NCBI GenBank assembly: GCA_964247085.1
Contig: CAXTSX010000007.1
Span: 35,683-99,682 of the forward strand
From: JAAFHZ01 sp964247085
GTDB taxonomy: Bacteria > Cyanobacteriota > Cyanobacteriia > Cyanobacteriales > Chamaesiphonaceae
DNA length: 64,000 nt
Direction: 5' to 3'
The translations under genes and the position numbers were made by a program. This document shows positions 27,897 to 36,117 of the stretch, piece after piece; within the stretch, counting starts at the first letter, position 1, and every line of letters starts with the position of its first letter. The notes under the pieces are model-generated. The model made no database searches. It was not told the origin of the DNA and saw nothing but the letters and a program-made list of their open reading frames with translations.

Positions 27897-28280
27897 TTAT
27901 TGATTTGATGGATTACCGAGGGTGAAACAAAATTCTTTTAGGGCGGCGGCAGCGTCCTGGGGATATTTACAACTTTCAAAACTAAATTTGTCTTCAGGTT
28001 TGAAAGTTTTGGTGGCGGCCAGTTGTTGCCACAACTCTAGCCAAATATCCAAATGGGCAACTAGATCGATCGCATTTTGCTGTTGGTTTAGAGGTAACAG
28101 ATAACCTTTAGCAAGAATTAAAGTTCGAATCTCTCGGTTATTATCTCTTAATATTTTAGCAAATAAGAATTGTCTACCATCTGAATGAAAATTTTGATAG
28201 GCAGCCTCACCCCGTCGAAAGTGCATACTTAAAGGGCCTAATAGCTCCGAAACCATTATTTCTTGCTCTTGTGTTGTCAT
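27897..28280 (-). CDS. conserved-looking small protein paired with the formyltransferase
   Basis: A 127-residue protein that I do not recognise. It appears largely alpha-helical (ELLGPLSMHFRRGEAAYQNF, then AIDLVAHLDIWLELWQQL), without signal peptide or membrane segment. The composition looks like a real gene, and the 18-bp spacing to the formyltransferase suggests co-translation and a shared role. Possible roles are a partner subunit or a substrate carrier, but nothing in the sequence decides this. Confidence 0.6.
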   Translation of the reverse strand: MTTQEQEIMVSELLGPLSMHFRRGEAAYQNFHSDGRQFLFAKILRDNNREIRTLILAKGYLLPLNQQQNAIDLVAHLDIWLELWQQLAATKTFKPEDKFSFESCKYPQDAAAALKEFCFTLGNPSNQ

Positions 28281-28563
28281 AAACTATTTTACTATTAACA
28301 ACTTATATCAATAAGATTCCCGATATTATCCCACAAATTACTAAATTATTATTTTTCAGCTATATGTATCAAGCAAACTGATCATAAAAATTGCGCTGCA
28401 ATAGTAATTGCTATAATCTGTACTGAAGGTCAACTATTCTGAAAGTTAATCTAGAAAGATTCTCAGCTTCTGTTCGCCTACACAATCAAGACTTTTTCCC
28501 ACCAGTTCTTTGGTTGATCTAATTTCGGGCTGTACTTAATACTAGTATTTTAAATTTTTGGTG

Positions 28564-28773
28564 TTATAGATTTAATATTTTTTGGACAGAGTCGGTGATT
28601 ATTTCTGGTAATCCGATCGGCTTACTCCATACATCATTTGCCCCAGCTCCAAAAAATTCTTGAAATGCCAAATGACCATCGGTGGTAACATCGATCTCAT
28701 AGTGCTGGGCTGCAAACATGGCACACCAAGACTTAGCAATGGCGGGTGATTCGGCGGCTACCAAAATTCTCAT
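28564..28773 (-). pseudogene. receiver-domain remnant with internal deletion
   Basis: A 69-codon open frame. Residues 1-38 (MRILVAAESPAIAKSW...YEIDVTTDGHLAF) look like the first third of a response-regulator receiver. They jump directly to GANDVWSKPIGLPEII, the end of a receiver with its conserved Lys. The segment with the phosphorylated Asp is absent and the acidic pair is AES rather than DD. It cannot work as a normal receiver. It may be a decayed gene or a small protein kept for another use. It lies 24 bp downstream of the ferredoxin gene. Confidence 0.5.
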
Positions 28774-28797
28774 GCTGTGGCCAAGCCCGAAGATAAA

Positions 28798-29025
28798 TTA
28801 GCTAGTGTGGAGTTGCAAGTCGGGCCGTTCTTCAGGCAAAATCGCTCCAGCTACTGGGCAGACTTGGAGACAAATGCCACAATCAATACAAGTAGAAAAA
28901 TCAATCCAGTACCAATCAGTCCCAATAGTATTTTTGCCGGGACCCTCATGAATACAGGCTACTGGACAGGCGCTGACGCAGTCGGCTACACCTTCACAAA
29001 TATTAGTAACGATCGAATGAGACAT
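28798..29025 (-). CDS. 2x[4Fe-4S]-type bacterial ferredoxin
   Basis: A 75-residue protein from the ATG at 29025, which gives the start SHSIVTNICEG common in cyanobacterial homologues; the upstream in-frame ATG adds an unlikely hydrophobic tail. Cluster motifs are CEGVADCVSACPVACIH and CIDCGICLQVCPVAG. The first motif has the spacing seen in 7Fe/8Fe ferredoxins, so one cluster may be 3Fe-4S. It is a soluble electron carrier. Its redox partner is not indicated by neighbours. Confidence 0.9.
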   Translation of the reverse strand: MSHSIVTNICEGVADCVSACPVACIHEGPGKNTIGTDWYWIDFSTCIDCGICLQVCPVAGAILPEERPDLQLHTS

Positions 29026-29088
29026 GCAATAAAAGCTCAAAAGCAAGTGTAGGCCATCCACCACTTTATCAAAAAATTGGTATTAAAA

Positions 29089-29721
29089 TCAGCTATTTTT
29101 GGCGGACTGCGCCTTAATTGTTTGATGGTGGTGAGGTAAAGATTGCAGAAAGTTTGCTAACAACTGTTTGCCAGCACTAGTCAAAATGCTTTCTGGATGA
29201 AACTGGACTCCTTCAATCCAGGGATAATCGCGATGGCGCACGCCCATGATGGTCTGGTCGGCGATCCAAGCGGTAATCTCTAAAACTGGGGGACAGGTCA
29301 ACCTGTCAATAATTAAGCTATGGTAGCGAGTGGCCACTACTGGATTCTCTACTCCCGCAAATATACCTCGGCTGGCGTGGTAGACCTCCGAAGTCTTGCC
29401 ATGCATTAATTCGGCAGCACGCACTATTTGGCCGCCAAACACCTCGCCAATGCTCTGATGCCCCAAGCACACGCCTAAAATCGGAAATTGCTGACCTAGA
29501 TCACGAATAATCGACATTGATACTCCAGCGGCGGCTGGGCGGCCTGGGCCAGGCGAAATCAGAATCGCATCCGGTTGCATAAGTCTAATCTCATCCAGGG
29601 TAATGCGATCGTTCCGAAAGACCCGTAAGTCTGCCGCCATTGGCCAGTCTTTAGCCAGTTCACCCAAATACTGCACTAGGTTATAGGTAAAACTGTCGTA
29701 ATTGTCAATCACAATAATCAT
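29089..29721 (-). CDS. trpG: glutamine amidotransferase of anthranilate / aminodeoxychorismate synthase
   Basis: A 210-residue class I glutamine amidotransferase. The nucleophile is Cys in GVCLGHQSIGE and the His-Glu pair is HPESI near the C-terminus. The start MIIVIDNYDSFTYNLVQYLGE is diagnostic for TrpG/PabA. It supplies ammonia to anthranilate synthase (tryptophan) and probably also to aminodeoxychorismate synthase (folate), since cyanobacteria often use one subunit for both. It ends a run with dgkA, ybeY, DUF3285 and DUF3318 genes, an order I recall as common in cyanobacteria. Confidence 0.93.
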   Translation of the reverse strand: MIIVIDNYDSFTYNLVQYLGELAKDWPMAADLRVFRNDRITLDEIRLMQPDAILISPGPGRPAAAGVSMSIIRDLGQQFPILGVCLGHQSIGEVFGGQIVRAAELMHGKTSEVYHASRGIFAGVENPVVATRYHSLIIDRLTCPPVLEITAWIADQTIMGVRHRDYPWIEGVQFHPESILTSAGKQLLANFLQSLPHHHQTIKAQSAKNS

Positions 29722-29777
29722 GGCCAGCCCTGAGAAATCGCCGTCTCCTTTAGCTTACAGCCAAATAGGGCAGCCTG

Positions 29778-30260
29778 CTAATGAATGAACAATATTAAGA
29801 TTTTAGGCAATAACAACCAAGCGGCCACCATGAGTGAAGCCATCGCCGAAATCAATACCGCACCAGCCGCACAATCCTTGGCAATTTTGGCCAACTCATG
29901 ATAAGTCTGCTCGACGGTCAGATCTACTACCGATTCGATCGCTGTGTTCAAAAGTTCTAAAGTCAAAACCAAGCTGCTGGTGAGGGAGATAATGGCCATT
30001 TCTAGTGGCGCTAGGCGCAAGCAAGCACCCAGGGAAATAGCGATCGTACCCATGAGGCAGTGAACCCGAAAATTTCTTTGGGTCAGAAAGGCGTAGCTCA
30101 CCCCTGCTGAGGCGTAGCGAAAACTGGAGAAAAGATTACCAGCTACTTGCCAGGCAAGGTCACGTTTCTGTCCAGATTTTGTGGTTAATCCAGATACTTT
30201 GCTAGTCATGGAATCAGGGGATGAATGAAGAACTACCGACTCGTCCAGTTTAGACTCCAT
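29778..30260 (-). CDS. dgkA: diacylglycerol kinase, DgkA type
   Basis: A 160-residue integral membrane protein. About 40 N-terminal residues are an extra polar extension. The body shows FRYASAGVSYAF, NFRVHCLMG, and ELLNTAIESVVDL with the active-site Glu and Asn, followed by HELAKIAKDCAAGAVLISA and a last membrane helix. It phosphorylates diacylglycerol (or undecaprenol in related enzymes) at the membrane for lipid recycling. It lies between ybeY and trpG with gaps of about 55 bp. Confidence 0.92.
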   Translation of the reverse strand: MESKLDESVVLHSSPDSMTSKVSGLTTKSGQKRDLAWQVAGNLFSSFRYASAGVSYAFLTQRNFRVHCLMGTIAISLGACLRLAPLEMAIISLTSSLVLTLELLNTAIESVVDLTVEQTYHELAKIAKDCAAGAVLISAMASLMVAAWLLLPKILILFIH

Positions 30261-30315
30261 ATTCCAGGTTACCCATCTGTAAAAAATACGATTTATAAGA
30301 TTGTCTGGCTGCTAC

Positions 30316-30804
30316 TTATGGCTTACTAGCGCTTGTCGATGAGCCTACATTAATTGTTCCCAGGAGTTGCTCTTGACGTTGCAACATATTTTCCAGACTA
30401 ACTTCATCGGGGTGATCCCAGCCTAATAAATGTAAAAATCCATGACTGGCCAGCCAGGCGAGTTCTTGCTGGAGAGAATGCTGGTAAGAAAATGCTTGGC
30501 GATTAGCCGTATCCACCGAAATAATGATATCTCCCAGATAAACCGGTAAACCCGGAACTAAAGGCATGTCATTTTCCAAGGCGGCAAAGGCCAAGACATC
30601 TGTCGGCTGATCTTTTTGGCGATATTGGCTGTTGAGCAGCTGAATTTCGGCATCGTCGGTCAGACGTAAGCTCAGTTCGTAACTATTGGCCGGAGGCAAT
30701 TCTAAGTTCGGCTGGGCCAACCAGGTTTCAAACCAACTCACCCAAATTGCCGAGTCGATCGAACAATCTGGGTGTAGATTTTGGACAGTGATTTCGCAGT
30801 TCAA
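30316..30804 (-). CDS. ybeY: endoribonuclease YbeY
   Basis: A 162-residue protein ending in the zinc-binding signature HGFLHLLGWDHPDE with three His. Upstream elements are LSLRLTDDAEIQLLNSQYR, TDVLAFA and LGDIIIS, in the usual order. YbeY is a metal-dependent RNase for 16S rRNA 3'-end maturation and ribosome quality control. It starts one base before the end of the DUF3285 gene region (1-bp gap), so translation is probably coupled. Confidence 0.95.
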   Translation of the reverse strand: MNCEITVQNLHPDCSIDSAIWVSWFETWLAQPNLELPPANSYELSLRLTDDAEIQLLNSQYRQKDQPTDVLAFAALENDMPLVPGLPVYLGDIIISVDTANRQAFSYQHSLQQELAWLASHGFLHLLGWDHPDEVSLENMLQRQEQLLGTINVGSSTSASKP

Positions 30805-30805
30805 A

Positions 30806-31039
30806 TTATTTGGTGAGATAAGCTAGAGCAGTAAACAGGCTCAACAGACCCACTGCACTCAGAAAGAAGTGCTGGAGAGATTTGCTGCGTTTGCGTACCA
30901 TATTGCGCATGGCATGTTTGACGTAACTGCCTGGTGGCTTGGCATTACCAGCAGTATCTAGCTCCACAGCGATAGCTGGAACGTCAATGACGGCGGTGCT
31001 GGTATCGGTTGGGATCGGATTTAGGTCGTCTTGATTCAT
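30806..31039 (-). CDS. DUF3285 family small membrane protein
   Basis: A 77-residue protein. The conserved core PPGSYVKHAMRNMVRKRSKSL precedes a single C-terminal membrane helix (FFLSAVGLLSLFTALAYL). This is the cyanobacterial DUF3285 family, of unknown role. The basic segment before the helix suggests the N-terminus stays in the cytoplasm. It is tightly linked to ybeY downstream and to the DUF3318 gene upstream (12 bp). Confidence 0.85.
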   Translation of the reverse strand: MNQDDLNPIPTDTSTAVIDVPAIAVELDTAGNAKPPGSYVKHAMRNMVRKRSKSLQHFFLSAVGLLSLFTALAYLTK

Positions 31040-31051
31040 AAATGTATCCGG

Positions 31052-31738
31052 TTAATTACTCCAACTTTCTCGATCGCTCTGACCACCTAAAGAGCCACGA
31101 CTAGTGCCCCGATCGGACTGCACTTTATTCTTGGCCTTGCTGGCACTACGCTTGAGAGCATCTAAGCGCGATTCATAGCGGCGGCGCAGACTTTTCTTAG
31201 AGGTATCATCAATGAGGGTCTTGAGGGCACTTCCCAAGCTTTTGTAAGCATTGGGTAGGGTATAACCAAAACGCATCGCCAAGGAGATCGCTTTTTCATC
31301 GGCATCGATCGCTTCTTTCACGTACCGCTCAGTGTTGTTACGAGCATAGAGGCGGTAACCAGAAATACCGCAGAGGGACAGGGCTAAAATCAGTAGCAGG
31401 CCATCCTGCACCCACAATTCACCGACAGCACCACCTAACCCAATAGCCAAAGCGGCCATTTCCCAACCATCGCGGGGGATAGTATCTTGCTGCACCCTGG
31501 CTACTTCGTGCCAGAACAATAGATTGCGCTGATCGATCGCCAGCTTCTCCCATTTCACTAAATCAATCTGAATTTCCACCTGATCTTTGCCAATCTCCTC
31601 ACAGCGAACTAGGGGAGGATTGACTTCGACGGTAGTTTCGACTGATACCCAGCTTTGGAGTTCTGGCGGAATAATACTTTTCAGCCGGCGCAGTTCACTC
31701 ATTTCGGCGCGTGCCGAGGCAGTGGAATAAGATGTCAT
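31052..31738 (-). CDS. DUF3318 family membrane protein
   Basis: About 228 residues from the ATG at 31738 (MTSYSTASARAEMSELRRLK), which is the family-typical start. An upstream in-frame extension to 31888 looks like untranslated sequence. Conserved parts are ELQSWVSVETTVEVNPPL, LLFWHEVARVQ, two hydrophobic segments (MAALAIGLGGAVGELWV and LLLILALSLCGISGYRLYA) and TLPNAYKSLGSALKTLI. It is a cyanobacterial family of unknown function with a basic C-terminal tail. It is the first gene of the run leading to trpG. Confidence 0.82.
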   Translation of the reverse strand: MTSYSTASARAEMSELRRLKSIIPPELQSWVSVETTVEVNPPLVRCEEIGKDQVEIQIDLVKWEKLAIDQRNLLFWHEVARVQQDTIPRDGWEMAALAIGLGGAVGELWVQDGLLLILALSLCGISGYRLYARNNTERYVKEAIDADEKAISLAMRFGYTLPNAYKSLGSALKTLIDDTSKKSLRRRYESRLDALKRSASKAKNKVQSDRGTSRGSLGGQSDRESWSN

Positions 31739-32301
31739 AGGAAGGGCGCTAAGTTTGCGATCAACATAATCTCTATTGTAGCGATTCGGTATCCGAATAG
31801 CTGTTTGGAATACCGACCATCTCTGCAAATAATTCAAAGTTTCTGATGAAATAATCATCCGAACGAGTTTAAATTGTTCAAAAAGCAAGTCTACTTGAAC
31901 TTTGACACCTTGTTTGTATTGGAAGATTATTTTGACAACCGAGCCGGTGGGGGATAGCTTCTTGTCCCTAAGACAGTCATAATGTGATGGAGCAAATTTG
32001 CTCGAAAACTTTAGATGATGTCAACCAAGACTTATTGTAAAATCTTTGTAAATATATCTTAAGTTGATTTGAGGTTGCTTCTGGCCATCCACACTTAGAA
32101 GTTCACTGACTTGGGAAACGTTTTATATCGATCGATAGTCCAGGAGAGGAGTGATCATTTGCAGTAATATCTAACTCGACAGATTTTTATCCTGACTTCC
32201 TTCCTTTGCCGAAGAAACTATAACCATCTAGGACGATTAGTCGTCAATATTATGTTCTCTAACTCACTACAACAGCTAACTCGCATGGCATCAGGGGTCA
32301 A
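31739..32301. promoter_or_regulatory. long divergent intergenic region, 563 bp
   Basis: It lies between the DUF3318 run (minus) and the LuxR-type response regulator (plus). It contains a perfect 14-bp palindrome GAGCAAATTTGCTC at 31990-32003, a small GACGA/TCGTC hairpin at 32232-32245, an AGGAGAGGAG purine tract near 32140, and a 17-codon leader ORF just before the regulator. Promoters are expected but I cannot place them with certainty. Confidence 0.5.
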
Positions 32302-32305
32302 ATGA
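32252..32305 (+). CDS. possible 17-residue leader peptide coupled to the response regulator
   Basis: ATG at 32252 opens 17 codons (MFSNSLQQLTRMASGVK). The TGA stop at 32303-32305 overlaps the regulator's ATG at 32302 as ATGA. Such an overlap favours translational coupling. There is no obvious Shine-Dalgarno site for it, so it may be chance. Confidence 0.35.
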   Translation: MFSNSLQQLTRMASGVK

Positions 32306-33030
32306 AAAAAATTCTACTGTTGGATGATGACAAAACACTGCAAACGGTTCTTACTCGTTACTTAGAAAAACGGGGCTATTCCGTGCAAGTTGTTAACTCC
32401 GGGATTCAAGGATTGAAGCTGTTTGCCCAAGACCCGCCAGATTTAGTAGTTTCGGATATTATGATGCCGGGCATGGATGGTTTAGAGTTTTGCCGTCGCC
32501 TACGCGCCACCCGACCGGGGCAATTAGTACCTTTTATTTTCCTCACCGCCAAAAAGGATCTAGAAGATCGCGTCAAGGGTCACCATATGGGTGCTGATGA
32601 CTATATCACTAAGCCTTTTGAACCCTTAGAGCTGTTGGCTAAAATTGAATCGCAGCTAGAGCGCTCTCGCCGGATCCATTCGGAGATGATTCGCTTAATT
32701 CAGCAGGGTTCTGATGAAGAAGCAGCACTCCCTAGTACCACCGAAATATCTGCCACCAACAACAAAAACCAGGTAACAGAAACTCTCTATACCGAACCTC
32801 AAGAAGATTTACCCTTAACTCCGGCCGAGGCGCGGGTCTTCTGGGAAGTGATTCAAGGTTTGACAAATAAGCAAATTAGTCAGCGCTTGTTTATTAGCCC
32901 CCGGACGGTGCAAACTCACCTCAGCAATATTTTGACCAAGCTGAATTTGGAGAATCGATCGCAGTTAGTCCGGTTTGCTTTTGAGCATGGCTATCGTCCC
33001 CCAGTTAGTGAAGTGAAGGTGAACGAATAG
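32302..33030 (+). CDS. response regulator with LuxR/NarL-type DNA-binding domain
   Basis: A 242-residue protein. The receiver (residues 1-125) has the acidic DDD triplet, phosphoacceptor Asp in VVSDIMMPGMDG, Thr in FLTAKK and Lys in ITKPFEP. A linker of about 50 polar residues follows. The LuxR-type helix-turn-helix is LTPAEARVFWEVIQGLTNK, then QISQRLFISPRTVQTHLSN. It is a two-component transcription factor; no kinase gene is adjacent, so it is an orphan regulator. Related to the cyanobacterial/plastid NarL-type regulators, but I do not assign Rre1 or Ycf29. Confidence 0.9.
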   Translation: MKKILLLDDDKTLQTVLTRYLEKRGYSVQVVNSGIQGLKLFAQDPPDLVVSDIMMPGMDGLEFCRRLRATRPGQLVPFIFLTAKKDLEDRVKGHHMGADDYITKPFEPLELLAKIESQLERSRRIHSEMIRLIQQGSDEEAALPSTTEISATNNKNQVTETLYTEPQEDLPLTPAEARVFWEVIQGLTNKQISQRLFISPRTVQTHLSNILTKLNLENRSQLVRFAFEHGYRPPVSEVKVNE

Positions 33031-33059
33031 CCATTTTATGGGCTGGAATTGGGGATAGA

Positions 33060-34709
33060 TTATGCAGCTTTTTTGGTAAGCAGTGGTGCAGCTGCCAACA
33101 ATTCCTTAGTATATGCCGCTTGAGGATTGTTGAAGATTCTGGCAGTATCTCCCATTTCGACGATCTGACCCTGATTCATGACGGCGATTCGATCGCACAA
33201 GAATTTAGCCAACCACAGATCATGGGTAATAAATAGGTAAGTAAGTTTAAATTCGTCTTTGAGAGCCAGCATTAAATCCAACACCTCGGTTTGAACAGTA
33301 GCATCCAGCATACTAACTGGTTCATCGCAGATGATCAGCTTAGGACGAGTAATGAGGGCTCTAGCAATACCCACCCGCTGTTGTTGTCCGCCAGAGAGAG
33401 CCGTGGGATATCTGTCGATGAATTCGGTAGCCGGTGATAGTCCTACCTTGCCCAGAATTTCTAGTACTTGCGTGCGAGCTGCTGCTGGTGTCGCCATATT
33501 GTGAATCAGCAATGCATCGGCAATACTGTCTCCGATCGTCATTTTAGGATTGAGCGCAGCGCTCGGATCTTGGAAAATCATTTGCATTTCGCGCCTTTGG
33601 GCTTGCATCTCGCTTAGCGAAAGCCGATTGAGTTCTCGCCCCATAAACTCAACCTTGCCGCCAGTAGCCGGAATTAGCTGCAAAATTGTACGTGAGAGAG
33701 TGCTTTTACCACAGCCCGATTCACCAACCAAGCCGAAAATTTCTCCTTCGTACAGTTCCAACTCGACGTTATCGACGGCTTTGATGGTTTTACTATCCTC
33801 GCCCCCAATTAATTTCTGCAAGAAGTTAGATTCTAGGGTGTAGTGTTTTTGCAGATTGGTGAGTTTCAGGATCGGCTTTTGATCAATAGGAATTTTCGTG
33901 CTGTGGTCATCACTCTGAATGTGTAGCGCGGAGTTCAGCAAAGTTTGAGTGTATTTCTCTTGAGGCGCTTCAAATATTTGTTTAACGCTGCCGGTTTCAA
34001 TCTGCTGACCATCGTTCATCACCACTAATCGATCGCAGTACTCGGCCATCATCGCTAAGTCATGGGAGATCAACATTAAGCCCAGGTTCCGTTCTTGGCA
34101 AAGCTCGGTGAGCGCCCGCAAGATTTCAGCAGAGACCCGCACATCTAAGCTGGTGGTAGGCTCATCCGCAATAATCATTTTGGGATTGAGTACCAGAGCC
34201 AGGGCGATCGCCACCCGTTGACGCATTCCACCGCTAAATTCGTGGGGGTATTGCTGCCAGCGCGAGGCGGCAATTTTGACAGTATCGAGAGCCTCTAGGG
34301 TGCGCTGTTTGGCAGCGGCTTTACTAATTTGGGGTTCGTGCGCCAGAATGGTTTCAATGCAGTGTTGACCAATGGTCATCAGGGGGTTGAGCCGGGTCAT
34401 GGGGTCTTGGAAGACGATCGAAACCGCTTCACCCCGGAATTTACGCAGAGCCGGAGGATCGAGATCAAAGATGGGCTGGCCTTGGAAGGTGGCGCTGCCG
34501 CTAACTTGGGCGGTGGGGGGTAAAAGGCGAATAATGGCGCGTCCGATCGTCGATTTGCCGCTGCCTGATTCGCCGACGAAGCCGAGTTTTTCGCCCGCTG
34601 CTAGTTGAAAGGAAATGTCTTGAACGGCATATTTGATGCCGGTGCGGGCGGCGTTGGGGTAGGCGACGCTGAGGTTTTGGACGGTGAGCAGGGGCGAATT
34701 GGTAGTCAT
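33060..34709 (-). CDS. fused ABC transporter ATPase, peptide/nickel (DppDF) type
   Basis: A 549-residue protein with two complete ABC ATPase domains. Domain 1: GESGSGKST, signature FSGGMRQRVAIA and IIADEPTTSLDV. Domain 2 (from about residue 275): GESGCGKST, LSGGQQQRVGIA and IICDEPVSMLDA. The arrangement resembles YejF/GsiA, which energise import of peptides or glutathione. No permease or binding-protein gene is adjacent, so its membrane partners must be elsewhere. Both nucleotide sites look intact. Confidence 0.93.
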   Translation of the reverse strand: MTTNSPLLTVQNLSVAYPNAARTGIKYAVQDISFQLAAGEKLGFVGESGSGKSTIGRAIIRLLPPTAQVSGSATFQGQPIFDLDPPALRKFRGEAVSIVFQDPMTRLNPLMTIGQHCIETILAHEPQISKAAAKQRTLEALDTVKIAASRWQQYPHEFSGGMRQRVAIALALVLNPKMIIADEPTTSLDVRVSAEILRALTELCQERNLGLMLISHDLAMMAEYCDRLVVMNDGQQIETGSVKQIFEAPQEKYTQTLLNSALHIQSDDHSTKIPIDQKPILKLTNLQKHYTLESNFLQKLIGGEDSKTIKAVDNVELELYEGEIFGLVGESGCGKSTLSRTILQLIPATGGKVEFMGRELNRLSLSEMQAQRREMQMIFQDPSAALNPKMTIGDSIADALLIHNMATPAAARTQVLEILGKVGLSPATEFIDRYPTALSGGQQQRVGIARALITRPKLIICDEPVSMLDATVQTEVLDLMLALKDEFKLTYLFITHDLWLAKFLCDRIAVMNQGQIVEMGDTARIFNNPQAAYTKELLAAAPLLTKKAA

Positions 34710-34822
34710 AGCTGTTTGGCTACTGGGTTATTTACCAACCATATCGCAGAATGCTTCCAAAATTCTTAGCTAATCCAGATTGGGCAAGCCATCGGCGAAT
34801 TTTCTTTTGCGCAGTATATAAA

Positions 34823-35110
34823 TTAGTACAATTTAGCCAACTTTGCCGCCACAGTAGTAATTGTCCCCAATAGCATAAGTAATAGAGTGAAAAACCAGAT
34901 GTTCTGCTGATTCAACCTACTGCGCAGATCAGACATTTGAGTATCGACAGATTTGATCTGAGTTTCAACACCTTTCAGGCGTTCGTCGGTTCGATCAAAA
35001 CCAACCTCTATCCGTTGACTAAGTTCAGAAAACTGTTGTTGAGTGGCCAGCTGACCGCTGCTTATTAGGTCTTTGAGCTGTTGTAAGTCGGTTTCAGTAA
35101 TTTGAGCCAT
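34823..35110 (-). CDS. small coiled-coil membrane protein
   Basis: A 95-residue protein. An amphipathic coiled coil (SELSQRIEVGFDRTDERLK, then GVETQIKSVDTQMSDLRSR) is followed by a single C-terminal membrane helix (WFFTLLLMLLGTITTVAAK). The pattern resembles small tail-anchored proteins of many bacteria with no assigned role. It is not clearly linked to the ABC gene or to the toxin-antitoxin pair. Confidence 0.5.
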   Translation of the reverse strand: MAQITETDLQQLKDLISSGQLATQQQFSELSQRIEVGFDRTDERLKGVETQIKSVDTQMSDLRSRLNQQNIWFFTLLLMLLGTITTVAAKLAKLY

Positions 35111-35201
35111 ATTTTATTTATTCACGGCTGATCGAAAGTGCTGATCTTTATGAACGGTTAAAGCAAAGCCATCATCTTAAAAGCTTCACACTTACATTAT
35201 A

Positions 35202-35232
35202 TCAAGCTTAGCTAGCCGAACATTCGATCGAT
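35202..35232. repeat. 31-bp direct repeat, copy 1 (beside vapC)
   Basis: TCAAGCTTA...AGCC...AACATTCGATCGAT; 28 of 31 bases match the copy at 36061-36091 in the same orientation, with three transitions. It lies just beyond the 3' end of the toxin gene. Confidence 0.75.
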
Positions 35233-35242
35233 CAACATCTTT

Positions 35243-35668
35243 TCAAACCCCTGATTGCGGCATAATCAACGGAATCAGTCGATCGCGGTTCTTACGATAA
35301 ATTTGAAAATCACTACCCAGAGTAAAAATAGAACTATGGGGATAAAGCTCCGCCATCCTCACCAACTCCGCATCTGCTAAAGAAACTGGAACCGATCGAT
35401 AGCAAATTAACAACGCTAATACTGGGGCTAACTCTGCGTTTAAATTGAAATGAACCTCAACTTGCCGATACTTTAAAAGCTGGAGGAGTGTTTCTCGCCC
35501 ATTCTTGACCCGTTGCAATAAAAACCAAGCTTCTGAAATCACCGCTTCACAAGTTAGCAAAGGCGGCACAATCTGAGTCAATTGATCTTTTACCCATTCA
35601 TGTTGGCTATCACGGCGATCAATCAAAGCCACTAAAATACCTGTATCGACAATTACCTGCTGGAGCAT
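35243..35668 (-). CDS. vapC: PIN-domain toxin, VapC-like
   Basis: A 141-residue PIN-domain protein. Acidic residues expected to bind metal are the Asp in VIVDTGILVALIDRRD near the N-terminus, the Glu in CEAVISEAWFLL and the Asp in VSLADAELVRMA. VapC toxins are ribonucleases that cut tRNA or rRNA. Its ATG overlaps the stop of the upstream DUF2281-type gene by one base (TAATG), the usual coupled antitoxin-toxin order. Confidence 0.85.
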   Translation of the reverse strand: MLQQVIVDTGILVALIDRRDSQHEWVKDQLTQIVPPLLTCEAVISEAWFLLQRVKNGRETLLQLLKYRQVEVHFNLNAELAPVLALLICYRSVPVSLADAELVRMAELYPHSSIFTLGSDFQIYRKNRDRLIPLIMPQSGV

Positions 35669-35928
35669 TACTGACCGTAGCCTTGCATGTAGTCTAGGTT
35701 AGTAGATAAATCACCGGGGCCTTCTCCTGCTCCGATCGAATCCTTAGCGACTTCAAAAAAAGAGCGCTGAGCTTGTCCCGGAGGCGCTGCCGGATTATTA
35801 TCAAATTCTGTAGCTTTTGACTGTTGACGCTTTGCCCAAATAAACTCAGCAAAGTCCAGAACCTCTAGCTGATCTGCCGTTGGTAATTCTTCGATAGTTT
35901 GTAGAATCTGCTCAGATAAATGAGACAT
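35668..35928 (-). CDS. vapB: DUF2281-like antitoxin of the VapC-type toxin
   Basis: An 86-residue protein. The N-terminal half (LSEQILQTIEELPTADQLE, then VLDFAEFIWAKR) is the DUF2281 pattern found upstream of PIN toxins. The C-terminal half is polar and flexible-looking, as in antitoxins that wrap the toxin. It ends one base into the toxin start. It probably autoregulates the pair, but I cannot place the operator. Confidence 0.75.
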   Translation of the reverse strand: MSHLSEQILQTIEELPTADQLEVLDFAEFIWAKRQQSKATEFDNNPAAPPGQAQRSFFEVAKDSIGAGEGPGDLSTNLDYMQGYGQ

Positions 35929-35940
35929 AAATAATCATTG

Positions 35941-36060
35941 CTAAACGAATGTTTCTTCTACCAAATTATGACAGAAATAAAATTTTCTACCTCGATGATT
36001 GGCTCGAAAGCCTTTAATTCCAAAGAATTCAGCATCTTGAATAACTTGAACATTGATACC
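35941..36060 (-). pseudogene. possible gene remnant upstream of vapB
   Basis: A minus-strand frame of 39 codons without its own start opens right after a TGA. It reads GINVQVIQDAEFFGIKGF and continues RANHRGRKFYFCHN, ending 12 bp before vapB. It looks like the C-terminal end of a protein, but I do not recognise the family. It may be chance. Confidence 0.25.
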
Positions 36061-36091
36061 TCAAGCTTAACCAGCCAAACATTCGATCGAT
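36061..36091. repeat. 31-bp direct repeat, copy 2 (beyond vapB)
   Basis: 28 of 31 bases match the copy at 35202-35232, same orientation. The two copies enclose the toxin-antitoxin pair and about 130 bp upstream of it. Confidence 0.75.
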
Positions 36092-36117
36092 ATCTGTACC
36101 GACTTAGGCCAGGTCAA

